This document shows, one piece after another, positions 32,867 through 42,834 of a stretch of DNA of 64,000 nucleotides. Position 1 is the stretch's first letter, and the number at the start of each line of letters is the position of its first letter. The stretch is taken from NCBI RefSeq assembly GCF_004919085.1, contig NZ_STGL01000006.1:372001-436000 (forward strand), written 5' to 3'. The notes beneath the pieces are model-generated. The model saw nothing but the letters and a program-made list of their open reading frames with translations, had not been told where the DNA came from and ran no database searches. Source of the DNA: Nocardioides sp. GY 10127. Its GTDB lineage: Bacteria; Actinomycetota; Actinomycetes; Propionibacteriales; Nocardioidaceae. The translations under genes and the position numbers were made by a program.

Positions 32867-33883
32867 TCAGAACTGCTCGTCCTCGACGAACGCGTCGTCG
32901 TCGTCGTCGTTGTAGGCGGCGAGGGCGGCGTGCGGGTCGAAGCCGGGAGCGCTGTCCTTGAGGGACAGGCCCATCTCGACGAGCTTGGCCTTGACCTCGT
33001 CGATCGACTTCGCACCGAAGTTGCGGATGTCGAGGAGGTCCTGCTCCGAGCGGCTGATGAGCTCACCCACGGTGTGGATGCCCTCGCGCTTGAGGCAGTT
33101 GTACGACCGGACGGTGAGCTGCAGGTCCTCGACCGGCAGGGCCAGGTCGGCGGCGAGCTGCTCGTCGACGGGCGACGGGCCGATGTCGATGCCCTCGGCC
33201 TCGACGTTGAGCTCACGGGCGAGGCCGAACAGCTCGACGAGGGTCTTGCCGGCGGAGGCGAGAGCGTCGCGCGGGCGGATCGAGGGCTTGGTCTCGACGT
33301 CGATGACGAGCTTGTCGAAGTCCGTGCGCTGCTCGACACGGGTGGCCTCGACCTTGTAGCTGACCTTCAGCACGGGGCTGTAGATCGAGTCGACCGGCAT
33401 GCGGCCGATCTCGTTGTCGGCGCCCTTGTTCTGGGCGGCGGACACGTAGCCGCGGCCGCGCTCGACGACGAGCTCCATCTCGAGCTTGCCCTTGTCGGAC
33501 AGCGTCGCGATGCGCAGGTCGGGGTTGTGGACCTCGACACCGGCCGGCGGGGCGATGTCCGCGGCGGTGACGTCACCGGCACCCGACTTGCGCAGGTACA
33601 TGGTGACCGGCTCGTCGTGCTCGGAGGAGACCACGAGGGCCTTGAGGTTCAGGATGATCTCGGTGACGTCCTCCTTGACGCCCTCGACCGTCGAGAACTC
33701 GTGGAGCACGTTGTCGATCTTGATGCTGGTGACCGAGGCGCCGGGGATGGAGCTCAGCAGCGTCCGGCGGAGCGAGTTGCCGAGCGTGTAGCCGAAGCCG
33801 GGCTCGAGCGGCTCGATGACGAAGCGCGAGCGGAACTCGTCGACCGGCTCTTCCGAGAGGGTGGGGCGCTGTGCAATGAGCAC
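32867..33883 (-). CDS. rpoA: RNA polymerase alpha subunit
   Basis: 338 aa. The N-terminal assembly domain ([28 protein letters not shown]) and the C-terminal DNA/activator-contact domain ([21 protein letters not shown]...[15 protein letters not shown]) are complete. The tail is acidic ([14 protein letters not shown]). It sits between rpsD and rplQ as in most bacteria. Confidence 0.98.
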   Translation of the reverse strand: MLIAQRPTLSEEPVDEFRSRFVIEPLEPGFGYTLGNSLRRTLLSSIPGASVTSIKIDNVLHEFSTVEGVKEDVTEIILNLKALVVSSEHDEPVTMYLRKSGAGDVTAADIAPPAGVEVHNPDLRIATLSDKGKLEMELVVERGRGYVSAAQNKGADNEIGRMPVDSIYSPVLKVSYKVEATRVEQRTDFDKLVIDVETKPSIRPRDALASAGKTLVELFGLARELNVEAEGIDIGPSPVDEQLAADLALPVEDLQLTVRSYNCLKREGIHTVGELISRSEQDLLDIRNFGAKSIDEVKAKLVEMGLSLKDSAPGFDPHAALAAYNDDDDDAFVEDEQF

Positions 33884-34004
33884 TGGTTCGTTCCTTTCCG
33901 GGCCCGACCGCTATATGAGGGACCCGAACTGCGGGGGTGGAGGAGGTGCTGCGGGTGTGCCGCCGCCCCGACGAGCTCTCGCTCGCCGGGGCGACGTCAC
34001 GGGG

Positions 34005-34613
34005 TCACTTCTTCGAGTAGTACTCGACGATGAGCTGCTCCTGGACCGGGATGTCGATCTGCGCCCGGACGGGGAGCTGGTGCACCAGGATGCGCATGCG
34101 CTGCGGCAGGGCCTCGAGCCACGCCGGGACGACGCGCTCGCCGTGGGTCTCGCGGGCCACGATGAACGGGGTCATCTCGAGGGACTTGGCGCGGACGTCG
34201 ATGACGTCGTGGGCCGAGACCTGGTACGAGGGGATGTTGACCTTCTTGCCGTTCACCAGGAAGTGGCCGTGGACCACGAGCTGGCGGGCGTGGCGACGCG
34301 TGCGGGCGAAGCCGGCGCGGTAGACCACGTTGTCGAGGCGGGCCTCGAGCAGCTGGAGCAGGTTGTCACCGGTCTTGCCGTCGCGGCGGGAGGCCTCGAC
34401 GTAGTAGCGGTGGAACTGCTTCTCCATCACGCCGTAGGTGAAGCGAGCCTTCTGCTTCTCCTGCAGCTGCGAGCGGTACTCGCTCTCCTTGATGCGGGCA
34501 CGGCCGTGCTGGCCGGGGGCGTACGGGCGACGCTCGAAAGCGGCGTCACCACCCACCAGGTCGACGCCGAGACGGCGCGACTTGCGGGTCATGGGGCCGG
34601 TGTAACGGGCCAT
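34005..34613 (-). CDS. rpsD: 30S ribosomal protein S4
   Basis: 202 aa. MARYTGPMTRKSRRLG start and the S4 RNA-binding domain LDNVVYRAGFARTRRHARQLVVHGH. The N-terminal zinc-site cysteines are absent (Cys-minus form). In many bacteria S4 represses the alpha operon. Confidence 0.97.
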   Translation of the reverse strand: MARYTGPMTRKSRRLGVDLVGGDAAFERRPYAPGQHGRARIKESEYRSQLQEKQKARFTYGVMEKQFHRYYVEASRRDGKTGDNLLQLLEARLDNVVYRAGFARTRRHARQLVVHGHFLVNGKKVNIPSYQVSAHDVIDVRAKSLEMTPFIVARETHGERVVPAWLEALPQRMRILVHQLPVRAQIDIPVQEQLIVEYYSKK

Positions 34614-34641
34614 TTCTCAAGTCTCCTGTTCTCGGTCGGGC

Positions 34642-35049
34642 TCAGACGCGGCGGCGCTTGGGCGGGCGGCAGCCGTTGTGGGGCGTGGGCGTGACGTCCT
34701 GGATGGTGCCGACCTCGAGGCCGATGGCACCCAGGGAACGGATCGCCGTCTCGCGGCCCGAGCCCGGACCCTTGACGAAGACGTCGATCTTCTTCATGCC
34801 GTGCTCCATGGCCCGACGACCGGCGGCCTCAGCGGCCATCTGCGCGGCGAACGGGGTGGACTTGCGCGAGCCCTTGAAGCCGACGGTGCCGGCGGAGGCC
34901 CAGGAGATCACGGCACCGGTGGGGTCCGTGATCGTGACGATGGTGTTGTTGAACGTGCTCTTGATGTGGGCTTCGCCCGTAGCGACGTTCTTCTTCTCCT
35001 TGCGGCGAATCTTGGTCTTCGCCGCAGCCTGACGGCTCTTGGGAGGCAT
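34642..35049 (-). CDS. rpsK: 30S ribosomal protein S11
   Basis: 135 aa. [42 protein letters not shown] and the basic end [10 protein letters not shown] identify S11, which forms part of the mRNA exit platform. Gap of 68 bp to rpsM. Confidence 0.97.
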   Translation of the reverse strand: MPPKSRQAAAKTKIRRKEKKNVATGEAHIKSTFNNTIVTITDPTGAVISWASAGTVGFKGSRKSTPFAAQMAAEAAGRRAMEHGMKKIDVFVKGPGSGRETAIRSLGAIGLEVGTIQDVTPTPHNGCRPPKRRRV

Positions 35050-35117
35050 TTCTCTCCTGAGGTACTGGTCGAGTGTGGATCGAGGAAGTCAGCGGGAGGC
35101 GGCCGTGAGGCCCGCCG

Positions 35118-35492
35118 TCACTTCGCCTTCTTCTTGCCGGCGACCGTGCGCTTCGGACCCTTGCGGGTGCGGGCGTTGGTCTTGGTGCGCTGGCCGCGCA
35201 CGGGGAGACCCATGCGGTGGCGGCGACCCTGGTAGCTGCCGATCTCGATCTTGCGACGGATGTCAGCCTGGACCTCACGACGGAGGTCACCCTCGGTCTT
35301 GTAGCTGGCCTCGATCGCGTCGCGGAGCTTGACCAGGTCGTCCTCGGTGAGCGCGTGGACCCGGGTGTTGGGGTCGACGCCGGTCACCTCGAGGATCTGG
35401 TGGGCGGAGGTACGGCCGATGCCGTAGATGTAGGTGAGAGCGACCTCGATGCGCTTGTCGCGCGGAAGGTCGACACCGACGAGGCGTGCCAT
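35118..35492 (-). CDS. rpsM: 30S ribosomal protein S13
   Basis: 124 aa. [25 protein letters not shown] at the N-terminus and [28 protein letters not shown] at the C-terminus are S13. The protein contacts the 50S subunit and P-site tRNA. The 210-bp gap to rpmJ contains nothing I recognise. Confidence 0.97.
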   Translation of the reverse strand: MARLVGVDLPRDKRIEVALTYIYGIGRTSAHQILEVTGVDPNTRVHALTEDDLVKLRDAIEASYKTEGDLRREVQADIRRKIEIGSYQGRRHRMGLPVRGQRTKTNARTRKGPKRTVAGKKKAK

Positions 35493-35702
35493 GTCAGTGG
35501 CCTTTCGTTTCTCTGCGGGAGTGTCGGTCGTGCCGCGCCCCGGGACGTCTCGTCGAGACCCGGGCTCCGGCTCCTGCTCCGGAGGTGTGTTCGGCGCTCC
35601 CCGCCCTCACGGACGGTCGGTGCCTAGCGGACACGTTGTGTGCAGCGGGTTGCTGCGGGTGGTGCGTGGCGCCCGGAGGCGCCTGCGTCCAGCGGGGGCT
35701 GG

Positions 35703-35816
35703 TCAGCCCTGGCGCTGCTTGTGACGCGGGTTGGAGCAGATGACCATGACGCGGCCGTGGCGACGGATCACCTGGCACTTGTCGCAGATCTTCTTGACGC
35801 TCGGCTTGACCTTCAT
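35703..35816 (-). CDS. rpmJ: 50S ribosomal protein L36
   Basis: 37 aa, starting [16 protein letters not shown] and ending RHKQRQG. The zinc-ribbon residues Cys11, Cys14, Cys27 and His32 are all present, so this is the zinc-binding (C+) form. It sits between infA and rpsM as usual. Confidence 0.96.
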   Translation of the reverse strand: MKVKPSVKKICDKCQVIRRHGRVMVICSNPRHKQRQG

Positions 35817-35857
35817 GTCAAGTCCTTCCTGTGGCCCCTCGGGGGCCAGACGGGCGG

Positions 35858-36079
35858 CTACTTGTAGCGGTAGACGATCCGACCGCGGGAGAGGTCGTAG
35901 GGAGACAGCTCCACCACCACGCGGTCCTCGGGGAGGATCCGGATGTAGTGCTGGCGCATCTTGCCGCTGATGTGGGCGAGAACCTTGTGGCCGTTGCTCA
36001 GCTCGACGCGGAACATGGCGTTGGGCAGGGCCTCCACGACGGTGCCCTCGATCTCGATCACGCCTTCTTTCTTCGGCAT
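35858..36079 (-). CDS. infA: Translation initiation factor IF-1
   Basis: 73 aa. [20 protein letters not shown] through [16 protein letters not shown] is the complete IF-1 S1-like OB fold that binds the 30S A site. GGAGG lies just upstream of the ATG. It is likely the first gene of the infA-rpmJ-rpsM-rpsK-rpsD-rpoA-rplQ unit because two unrelated genes lie upstream. Confidence 0.98.
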   Translation of the reverse strand: MPKKEGVIEIEGTVVEALPNAMFRVELSNGHKVLAHISGKMRQHYIRILPEDRVVVELSPYDLSRGRIVYRYK

Positions 36080-36267
36080 GTCCTCCACAATCCGTTGTTG
36101 GTGTCTACCGTGGTGCACCACGCGGTCGGGTGACCGCGCAGGTGGTCCGGGAACCTCCGACCACCGTGGTGGTCGTGGACCTCGTGCCGCCGACCTCGAC
36201 CCTCGACCCGTGACGAGCACGGGCAGCCGTGAGGGGCGCAGGTCAGCCCACGTTGGACCGACACGCC

Positions 36268-36273
36268 AGTGTA
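36268..36273 (-). promoter_or_regulatory. -10-like TACACT upstream of infA
   Basis: TACACT on the minus strand, with a predicted leader of about 180 nt to infA. A second identical hexamer lies at 36324-36329. No strong -35 accompanies either. The leader 36080-36267 contains hairpins such as CGCGGTC/GACCGCG. Confidence 0.35.
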
Positions 36274-36355
36274 GGGCGGTCGTGTGGTGAAACACGAATC
36301 CGGCCGCGCCCGGCGGGTCCAGCAGTGTAGGACGCTGCCGGCAGCCGCGCCAGCA

Positions 36356-37408
36356 TCAGGCGGCAAGGTGCCGCAGCGTGTCCCGCCGAGCGGTCGCGAC
36401 GGCCGGCTCGGCGCCCTCGTGGGCACCAGCCACCGGGTTCACCATCACCTCGTCCACGCCGAAGCGCGCCGCCAGCGCGGCGACCGCCTCCCGGGACTCC
36501 TCGGGGGCGCCGATGACCCAGCGGGCCGCCATGTCCTCGACGAGGGCGGCGTGCGCCGGCGCCAGGTCGACCTTCTCGGCGGCCTCCACCGACCGCAGCG
36601 GCACCATCGGCTGTCCGGTGCGCAGGGCCAGCATGGTCAGGAGCTGGGGTCGGGCCAGGCGTCGCGCCTCGTCGGCGTCGCTCGCGACGCTGGCGTTGAC
36701 GGTGAGGAACGTGCGGGGCTCCGAGAGCAGGTCGGAGGGGCGGAAGCTGCTGCGGTACAGCTCCAGCGCCGCCTGGGTCCCGTCCCCGTTGCCGGAGAAG
36801 TGGTGGGCGAAGACGTAGGGCAGCCCCTTCTCCGCGGCCAGGCGCGCGGAGTAGTCGCTGCTGCCCAGGAGCCAGACGTCGGCGACGCTGCGCGCCGCGG
36901 GCGTGGCCCGCAGGGCCTGCGTCCGGCCGGCGACGCTCACGGCGACCCCGTCGGCGTCCATCATCGCCAGCAGGTCGTCCACGTAGTCGGGGAACCGGGC
37001 CACGGCGTCCTCCTCCACGCCGCCGGCACCGTGGCGCAGGGCGTAGGAGGTGATCGGGTCCGTGCCGGGCGCGCGGCCCAGGCCGAGGTCGACCCGTCCG
37101 GGGAAGGCGGCCTCGAGGAGCGCGACCTGCTCGGCCACGACGAGCGGGGCGTGGTTGGGCAGCATGACGCCGCCGGACCCGATCCGCAGGCGCTGCGTGA
37201 CCGAGCCGATCATCGCCATGAGCACGGGCGGGTTGGTGGCCGCGACCGCGGGCCCGTTGTGGTGCTCGGCGACCCAGTAGCGGTGGTACCCCAGCCGGTC
37301 GGCCTCGCGGGCGAGGTCGAGGGTGGCGGCCACCGCGTCCGCCGACGTCTGGTCGGCGCGGACGGGAACGAGGTCGAGGACGGAGAGGGTGGGACGCTGC
37401 GTGCTCAT
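36356..37408 (-). CDS. LLM-class flavin-dependent oxidoreductase
   Basis: 350 aa of the bacterial luciferase-like (MsnO8-type) subgroup: LSVLDLVPV, LGYHRYWVAEHHN, RIGSGGVMLPNHAPLVVAEQ and GRVDLGLGRAPG. It is an FMNH2/F420-type TIM-barrel monooxygenase of unknown substrate. Located between the TerC gene and infA, where it breaks the usual map-infA neighbourhood. Confidence 0.85.
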   Translation of the reverse strand: MSTQRPTLSVLDLVPVRADQTSADAVAATLDLAREADRLGYHRYWVAEHHNGPAVAATNPPVLMAMIGSVTQRLRIGSGGVMLPNHAPLVVAEQVALLEAAFPGRVDLGLGRAPGTDPITSYALRHGAGGVEEDAVARFPDYVDDLLAMMDADGVAVSVAGRTQALRATPAARSVADVWLLGSSDYSARLAAEKGLPYVFAHHFSGNGDGTQAALELYRSSFRPSDLLSEPRTFLTVNASVASDADEARRLARPQLLTMLALRTGQPMVPLRSVEAAEKVDLAPAHAALVEDMAARWVIGAPEESREAVAALAARFGVDEVMVNPVAGAHEGAEPAVATARRDTLRHLAA

Positions 37409-37453
37409 CGTCGTCCCAACGCCGCTCCCCCGGTCGGCTGTTCCCGGCCCGGG

Positions 37454-38443
37454 TCAGGCGCCCGTCGTCCCCGCGGTGCGCCGGTCGTGGGCGTCCTTGA
37501 GCAGGCTCGCCACGGTGGTGACGCCGAGGATCACGACGATCGCGACCAGCGAGAGCCAGGTCGGGACGTCCGGGGCCCACTCGACCGGCCGGCCGCCGTT
37601 GAGGAACGGCACCTCGTTCTCGTGCAGCGCGTGCAGGACCAGCTTCACCCCGATGAACGCCAGCAGCACGGCCAGGCCGTAGGAGAGGTAGACGAGGCGG
37701 TCGAGCAGGTCGCCGATGAGGAAGTAGAGCTGGCGCAGGCCCATGAGCGCGAAGACGTTGGCCGCGAACACCAGGTAGGGCTCGTTCGTGAGGCCGTAGA
37801 TGGCGGGGATCGAGTCGAGCGCGAAGAGCAGGTCCGTCATCCCGAGGGTGAGGACGACGATCAGCATCGGCGTGCCCACGCGCCGACCGTCCTTCCTCGT
37901 GGTGAGGCGGACGCCGTCGTAGTCGTCGGCGAACGGCAGCCGGGTCCGCACCCAGCGGACCGGCGCCGGCTCCCCCGGGTCCTCCTCGCCGTGGTCGAGG
38001 ACGAGCTTCACCGCCGTGTACACGAGGAACAGGCCGAAGAGGTAGAAGACCCAGCTGAACTGGTTGATCGCGGCCGCCCCGACCCCGATGAAGAGGCCGC
38101 GCAGGACGAGGGCGATCACGATCCCCACGAGGAGGGCGGTCGCCTGGTACTGCCTGGGGACCGAGAGCCTGGACATGATGAGCAGGAAGACGAACAGGTT
38201 GTCCACGCTCAGCGAGTACTCGGTGACCCAGCCGGCGAAGAACTGCCCGGCGTAGTCGGCGCCGGAGAAGACCCAGACGCCCAGGCCGAAGAGGACGGCG
38301 AGGCCGACGAAGCCGAGCAGGTGGCGGACGGACTCGGCGGTGCTGGGCTCGTGCGGACGGCGTCCGATCACCAGGACGTCCACCAGGAGCAGGGCGGTGG
38401 TCAGCACGACGGTGCCGATCCAGAGCCAGAGGGGGACGTCCAC
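37454..38443 (-). CDS. TerC-family integral membrane protein
   Basis: 329 aa with about nine TM helices. The family motifs are EYSLSVDNLFVF and LLFALDSIPAIYG, with acidic residues in the membrane thought to carry metal. TerC/Alx-type proteins export manganese or support metal loading of exported proteins. I looked for a yybP-ykoY riboswitch in 38444-38644 and did not find one. Confidence 0.9.
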   Translation of the reverse strand: MDVPLWLWIGTVVLTTALLLVDVLVIGRRPHEPSTAESVRHLLGFVGLAVLFGLGVWVFSGADYAGQFFAGWVTEYSLSVDNLFVFLLIMSRLSVPRQYQATALLVGIVIALVLRGLFIGVGAAAINQFSWVFYLFGLFLVYTAVKLVLDHGEEDPGEPAPVRWVRTRLPFADDYDGVRLTTRKDGRRVGTPMLIVVLTLGMTDLLFALDSIPAIYGLTNEPYLVFAANVFALMGLRQLYFLIGDLLDRLVYLSYGLAVLLAFIGVKLVLHALHENEVPFLNGGRPVEWAPDVPTWLSLVAIVVILGVTTVASLLKDAHDRRTAGTTGA

Positions 38444-38644
38444 GCGCGGGCCTTTCGGGGAAGGAGCAGGGCGCGTCGCACGCGCCGACCGACGGCGGTC
38501 CGTCGCACCGACAAGGTAGCCGGGGGCCCGGGAGGCGCCCCCATCCTGCGCGGCGTGCGTCAGCGCACACCGGCCGCAGGCACCGCCCAGGCACGCCGCC
38601 CAGGCACACCGTCCGGCGGCCGGCGCGGCCGCCGCGAGGTGGGG

Positions 38645-39481
38645 TCAGTCCGCGAGGGGCCCGAAGGGTGCGCCGAGGGCGGTGAGCCGCTCCTCGCCGC
38701 CGTCGAGGGCGGTGAGCACCCAGGAGCCGTGCTCCGTGACGGCGAAGGTGTGCTCGAAGTGGGCGGCTCGTGAGCCGTCCACGGTGACCACGGTCCACTC
38801 GTCCTCGAGGACGTCGGTCTCGGGGTCGCCGACGGTGAGCATGGGCTCCACCGCCAGGGCGATCCCGGGCACCAGGCGCGGGCCGCGGCCGGGCTTGCCG
38901 TAGTTCGGCACGTCCGGCGGCAGGTGCATCGCGGTGCCGATCCCGTGGCCGACGTAGTCCTCGACGATCCCGAGCGCGGTGCCCGTGGCGTCCTGCGAGC
39001 GGACGTAGGTCTCGACGGCGTGGCCGATGTCGGTCACGCGGCCGCCCAGGCGGGCCGCCGCGAGGCCGTGCCACATCGACTCCTCGGTGATCCGCAGGAG
39101 CTCGCGGTCGAGCGCGGTGGGCTCCCCCACCACGACCGACAGGGCGGCGTCGCCGTGGAACCCCTCCACGATGGCGCCGCAGTCGATGGACACCAGGTCC
39201 CCCGCCGCCAGCACGCGGTCACCCGGGATGCCGTGGACGACCTCGTCGTTGACCGAGGTGCAGATGCTGCCCGGGAACCCCTCGTAGCCGAGGAACGACG
39301 GGACGGCGCCGCGACTGCGGATGCTGTCCTCGGCGATCGCGTCGAGCTCGGAGGTGGTGAGGCCGGGGCGCACCGCCCCGGCCAGCACCTGCAGCGTCGC
39401 GCCGACCACGAGGCCGGCGCGACGCATGAGCAGCAGCTGCTCGGGCGTCTTGATCTCGACGCCGCGGTCGCGCCAACCCAC
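38645..39481 (-). CDS. map: Methionine aminopeptidase, type I
   Basis: 278 aa. The five metal ligands fit SIDCGAIVEGFHGDAAL, GHGIGTAMHLPP, AVEPML and FEHTFAVTEHG. It removes the N-terminal Met of nascent proteins. GTG start, 11 bp after the adk stop; likely co-transcribed with secY-adk. The usual infA neighbour is displaced by two genes. Confidence 0.95.
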   Translation of the reverse strand: MGWRDRGVEIKTPEQLLLMRRAGLVVGATLQVLAGAVRPGLTTSELDAIAEDSIRSRGAVPSFLGYEGFPGSICTSVNDEVVHGIPGDRVLAAGDLVSIDCGAIVEGFHGDAALSVVVGEPTALDRELLRITEESMWHGLAAARLGGRVTDIGHAVETYVRSQDATGTALGIVEDYVGHGIGTAMHLPPDVPNYGKPGRGPRLVPGIALAVEPMLTVGDPETDVLEDEWTVVTVDGSRAAHFEHTFAVTEHGSWVLTALDGGEERLTALGAPFGPLAD

Positions 39482-39492
39482 CGGGGACCCGC

Positions 39493-40068
39493 TCAGGAGG
39501 TGGCGAGGCCGTCGAGCGCGGCCATGATGCGAGCGGTCACGTCCGCGACCTCGCCCATGCCGTCGACCTCGACGAGGAGACCACGGTCGCGGTACACGTC
39601 GATGAGGGGCGCCGTCTGCTCGACGTACACCTCCTGACGGTGCCGGATGACGTCCTCGGTGTCGTCGCTGCGGCCCGAGGTCTCCGCACGCTTGAGGAGA
39701 CGCTGCACGAGCTCCTCCTGGTCCACGGTGAGGACCACGGCGACGTCGATGGCGTGGCCGGAGGCCTCCACCATGCCGTCGAGCTCGGTCACCTGGGCGA
39801 GCGTGCGCGGGTAGCCGTCCAGCAGGAAGCCGGGCTCAGCGTCGGACTCGGCGATGCGGTTGCGCACCATCGAGTTGGTCACCGAGTCGGGCACGTACTC
39901 GCCGGCGTCCATGTACTTCTTCGCCTCGAGGCCGAGGGGCGTGCCCTGACCCACGTTGTAGCGGAAGATGTCACCGGTCGAGATGGCGGGGATCCCGTGG
40001 TGCTCGGCGACGAGCGCGGCCTGGGTGCCCTTGCCGGCCCCGGGAGGGCCCATGAAGATCATTCTCAT
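39493..40068 (-). CDS. adk: Adenylate kinase
   Basis: 191 aa, short-lid form without a zinc LID. P-loop GPPGAGKGTQ at the start, GFLLDGYPRTLAQ in the middle. Catalyses ATP + AMP to 2 ADP. Its ATG lies one base after the secY stop, so translation is coupled. Confidence 0.97.
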   Translation of the reverse strand: MRMIFMGPPGAGKGTQAALVAEHHGIPAISTGDIFRYNVGQGTPLGLEAKKYMDAGEYVPDSVTNSMVRNRIAESDAEPGFLLDGYPRTLAQVTELDGMVEASGHAIDVAVVLTVDQEELVQRLLKRAETSGRSDDTEDVIRHRQEVYVEQTAPLIDVYRDRGLLVEVDGMGEVADVTARIMAALDGLATS

Positions 40069-40069
40069 G

Positions 40070-41389
40070 TCAGCGAAGGAATCCTTCGTAGTTGCGCTGC
40101 TGGAGCTGGCTCTCGATCTGCTTCACCGTGTCGAGGGCGACGCCGACCATGATGAGGATCGACGTGCCGCCGAAGGGGAAGTTCTGGTTGGCCTGGATCA
40201 GCACGAGGGCGATCAGGGGCACCAGGGCGATCAGTCCGAGGTAGCCGGCACCGGGCAGCGTGATGCGGGACAGGACGTAGGACAGGTAGTCCTCGGTCGG
40301 CTTGCCCGCCCGGATCCCGGGGATGAAGCCGCCGTACTTCTTCATGTTGTCCGCGACCTCCTTCGGATTGAAGGTGATCGAGACGTAGAAGTAGGTGAAG
40401 AACACGATCAGCGCGAAGTAGGCGATCATGTAGAGCGGGTGGTCTCCCCGCACGAAGTACTTGCTGATCCAGGCCACCCACGCGGAGTCGCTGGTCTGGT
40501 TGAACTGCACGGCCATGGCCGGCAGGTACAGCAGCGACGAGGCGAAGATGACCGGGATGATGCCGGCCTGGTTCACCTTGAGCGGGATGTAGGTCGAGGA
40601 ACCGCCGAACATCTTCCGACCGACCATGCGGCGCGCGTACTGGACGGGGATCCGCCGCTGCGCCTGCTCGATGAAGATGACGGCCGCGATCAGCACCAGG
40701 CCGATGAGCAGCACGATCCCGAACGTCCACCAGCCCTGGGCCTTCTGCACCTGCCACATGGCGGAGGGGAAGGTGGCCACGACCTGGGTGAAGATCAGGA
40801 TCGACATGCCGTTGCCGATGCCGCGCTCGGTGATGAGCTCGCCCAGCCACATGATGACGGCCGTGCCGGCGGTCATGGTGATGACCATGACGAGGAACGT
40901 GCGCATCCCGTCGTCGTGCAGCAGCGAGGAGTCGCACGAGAGCAGGCCGCCTGAGCGGGCGAGCGCCACGATGCCGGTGGCCTGGAGGAGCGCGAGGCCC
41001 AGCGTCAGGTACCGGGTGTACTGCGTGATCTTGGTCTGGCCGGCCTGGCCCTCGTTCTTGAGGGCCTCCAGGCGCGGGATCACCACGACCAGCAGCTGCA
41101 GGATGATGCTCGCCGTGATGTACGGCATGATCCCGAGCGCGAAGACGGTCAGCTGGAGCAGCGCACCGCCGGAGAAGAGGTTCACCAGGCTGTAGAGGCT
41201 GGCGTTGGAGCCGGACTGGGCCGCCTCGATGCACGTCTGCACGTTGGCGACGTTCACACCGGGGGCCGGGATCTGGGACCCCGCCCGGAAGATCACGATG
41301 ATGCCCAGGACGAAGAGCAGCTTGCGACGCAGGTCAGGCGTCCTGAAAGCGTTGGCGAACGCGCCTAGCACGAGATCCTCTTTCTGCAT
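40070..41389 (-). CDS. secY: Protein translocase subunit SecY
   Basis: 439 aa with ten TM helices. GSQIPAPGVN near TM1 and RGIGNGMSILIF are SecY hallmarks. Forms the membrane channel for Sec export. A terminator hairpin after rplO and an extended -10 before secY suggest that it starts its own unit (secY-adk-map) here. Confidence 0.98.
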   Translation of the reverse strand: MQKEDLVLGAFANAFRTPDLRRKLLFVLGIIVIFRAGSQIPAPGVNVANVQTCIEAAQSGSNASLYSLVNLFSGGALLQLTVFALGIMPYITASIILQLLVVVIPRLEALKNEGQAGQTKITQYTRYLTLGLALLQATGIVALARSGGLLSCDSSLLHDDGMRTFLVMVITMTAGTAVIMWLGELITERGIGNGMSILIFTQVVATFPSAMWQVQKAQGWWTFGIVLLIGLVLIAAVIFIEQAQRRIPVQYARRMVGRKMFGGSSTYIPLKVNQAGIIPVIFASSLLYLPAMAVQFNQTSDSAWVAWISKYFVRGDHPLYMIAYFALIVFFTYFYVSITFNPKEVADNMKKYGGFIPGIRAGKPTEDYLSYVLSRITLPGAGYLGLIALVPLIALVLIQANQNFPFGGTSILIMVGVALDTVKQIESQLQQRNYEGFLR

Positions 41390-41430
41390 TCAGACAACGA
41401 CTCCCAGGTCTTACCCAGCGAGCCCGGCAG

Positions 41431-41439
41431 AGCCTAACA
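41431..41439 (-). promoter_or_regulatory. Extended -10 promoter of secY
   Basis: TGTTAGGCT on the minus strand is a TGn-extended -10 (TAGGCT), with no good -35. Predicted leader about 35-40 nt. Confidence 0.4.
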
Positions 41440-41506
41440 GGTGTGATGTTGCATCCATGTCCGGCACCGCCGAGTCGGTGAGGAGGCCCAGGAGTCCCGG
41501 GAACGA

Positions 41507-41551
41507 CGAAGGGCGCGGGACCCGCACCGAGGTGGTGCCCCGCGCCCTTCG
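41507..41551. terminator. Terminator after rplO
   Basis: A 13-bp perfect stem (41507-41519 with 41539-41551) and a 19-nt loop, 8 bp after the rplO stop. It separates the spc operon from secY. Confidence 0.75.
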
Positions 41552-41558
41552 AGCGTTG

Positions 41559-41999
41559 TCAGACCAGGGTGGTCGTACCGCCCGCGCCCTGGATCTTCTC
41601 CGAGGCGGAGGCCGAGAACGCGTTCGCGCTCACGTCGACCTTGACGGCGATGTCGCCGCTGCCGAGGACCTTGACCGGCTGGCCCTTGCGGACCGCGCCC
41701 TTGGCCACCAGGTCCTCGATCGAGACCGAGCCACCCTCCGGGAACAGCTCGGAGATCTTGTCCAGGTTCACGACCTGGAACTCGACCTTGAACGGGTTCT
41801 TGAAGCCCTTGAGCTTCGGCATGCGCATGTGGATGGGCATCTGGCCACCCTCGAACGCAGCCGGGACCTGGTAGCGGGCCTTCGTACCCTTGGTACCGCG
41901 ACCGGCGGTCTTGCCCTTGGACGCCTCACCACGACCCACACGGGTCTTGGCGGTCTTGGCGCCCTTGGCCGGCTTCAGGTTGTGCAGCTTGAGCGTCAT
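41559..41999 (-). CDS. rplO: 50S ribosomal protein L15
   Basis: 146 aa. [34 protein letters not shown] start is L15, an early-assembly 23S-binding protein. It is the last gene of the spc cluster before the terminator. Confidence 0.97.
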   Translation of the reverse strand: MTLKLHNLKPAKGAKTAKTRVGRGEASKGKTAGRGTKGTKARYQVPAAFEGGQMPIHMRMPKLKGFKNPFKVEFQVVNLDKISELFPEGGSVSIEDLVAKGAVRKGQPVKVLGSGDIAVKVDVSANAFSASASEKIQGAGGTTTLV

Positions 42000-42000
42000 G

Positions 42001-42183
42001 TCACTCCACCTCCTCGACGGTCACGAGGTGACGCACCGTCTGGACCATGCCGCGGATCTCCGGGCGGTCCTCCTTCACGACGACGTCGCCGATCCGCTTG
42101 AGACCGAGCGAACGCACGGTCTCGCGCTGGTTCTGCTTGCAGCCGATCGTGGACTTGATCTGCTGGACCTTGAGCTGCGCCAT
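42001..42183 (-). CDS. rpmD: 50S ribosomal protein L30
   Basis: 60 aa. [30 protein letters not shown] is the L30 fold. The ATG shares a base with the rpsE stop (TGATG), and rplO follows after 1 bp. Confidence 0.96.
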   Translation of the reverse strand: MAQLKVQQIKSTIGCKQNQRETVRSLGLKRIGDVVVKEDRPEIRGMVQTVRHLVTVEEVE

Positions 42184-42800
42184 CAGGAGGCCACCTCCTC
42201 CGAGGAACCCGCGGGAACCTCGTTGCGCGCCTTGAGCAGCGCGGCGGGGGTGACGGCCTCGACGGGCAGGCCGCGACGGGCCGCGACGGCCTCCGGCTGC
42301 TCCAGCATCTTCAGCGCCTCGACGGTCGCGTGAACGATGTTGATCTGGTTCGACGAGCCGAGCGACTTGCTCAGGATGTCGTGGATGCCGGCGCACTCCA
42401 GGACGGCGCGCACCGGACCACCGGCGATGACACCGGTACCGGGGGCGGCCGGCTTCAGGAACACGACACCGGCAGCCTTCTCACCCTGGACCGGGTGGGG
42501 GATGGTGCCCTGGACCCGGGGGACCTGGAAGAAGTGCTTCTTGGCCTCCTCCACGCCCTTGGCGATGGCGGCCGGCACCTCCTTGGCCTTGCCGTAACCG
42601 ACGCCGACGAGACCCTCGCCGTCACCGACGATCACGAGGGCGGTGAAGCTGAAGCGACGACCACCCTTCACGACCTTGGCGACACGGTTGATCGCGACGA
42701 CACGCTCGATGTAGGCGGTCTTGTCAGCACCCTGGTTGCCGCGACGGTCGTCGCGTCCACGGCGCTCGCCACCGCGCTGTCCGCGCTGGGCTCCGCTCAT
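42183..42800 (-). CDS. rpsE: 30S ribosomal protein S5
   Basis: 205 aa starting [18 protein letters not shown], an Arg/Gly-rich actinobacterial N-terminus. The S5 domains follow: [21 protein letters not shown] and [15 protein letters not shown]. It lines the mRNA entry tunnel and decoding fidelity site. The frame stays open upstream, but the ATG at 42800 is the conserved start. Confidence 0.97.
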   Translation of the reverse strand: MSGAQRGQRGGERRGRDDRRGNQGADKTAYIERVVAINRVAKVVKGGRRFSFTALVIVGDGEGLVGVGYGKAKEVPAAIAKGVEEAKKHFFQVPRVQGTIPHPVQGEKAAGVVFLKPAAPGTGVIAGGPVRAVLECAGIHDILSKSLGSSNQINIVHATVEALKMLEQPEAVAARRGLPVEAVTPAALLKARNEVPAGSSEEVAS

Positions 42801-42834
42801 GAGACTACTTCCTCTACTCTCTCGGACTTCGCGA

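Noticed and set aside
38444..38644. yybP-ykoY manganese riboswitch before the TerC gene
   Set aside because: The conserved loop sequences of that riboswitch are not present; only GC-rich sequence without the motif was seen.
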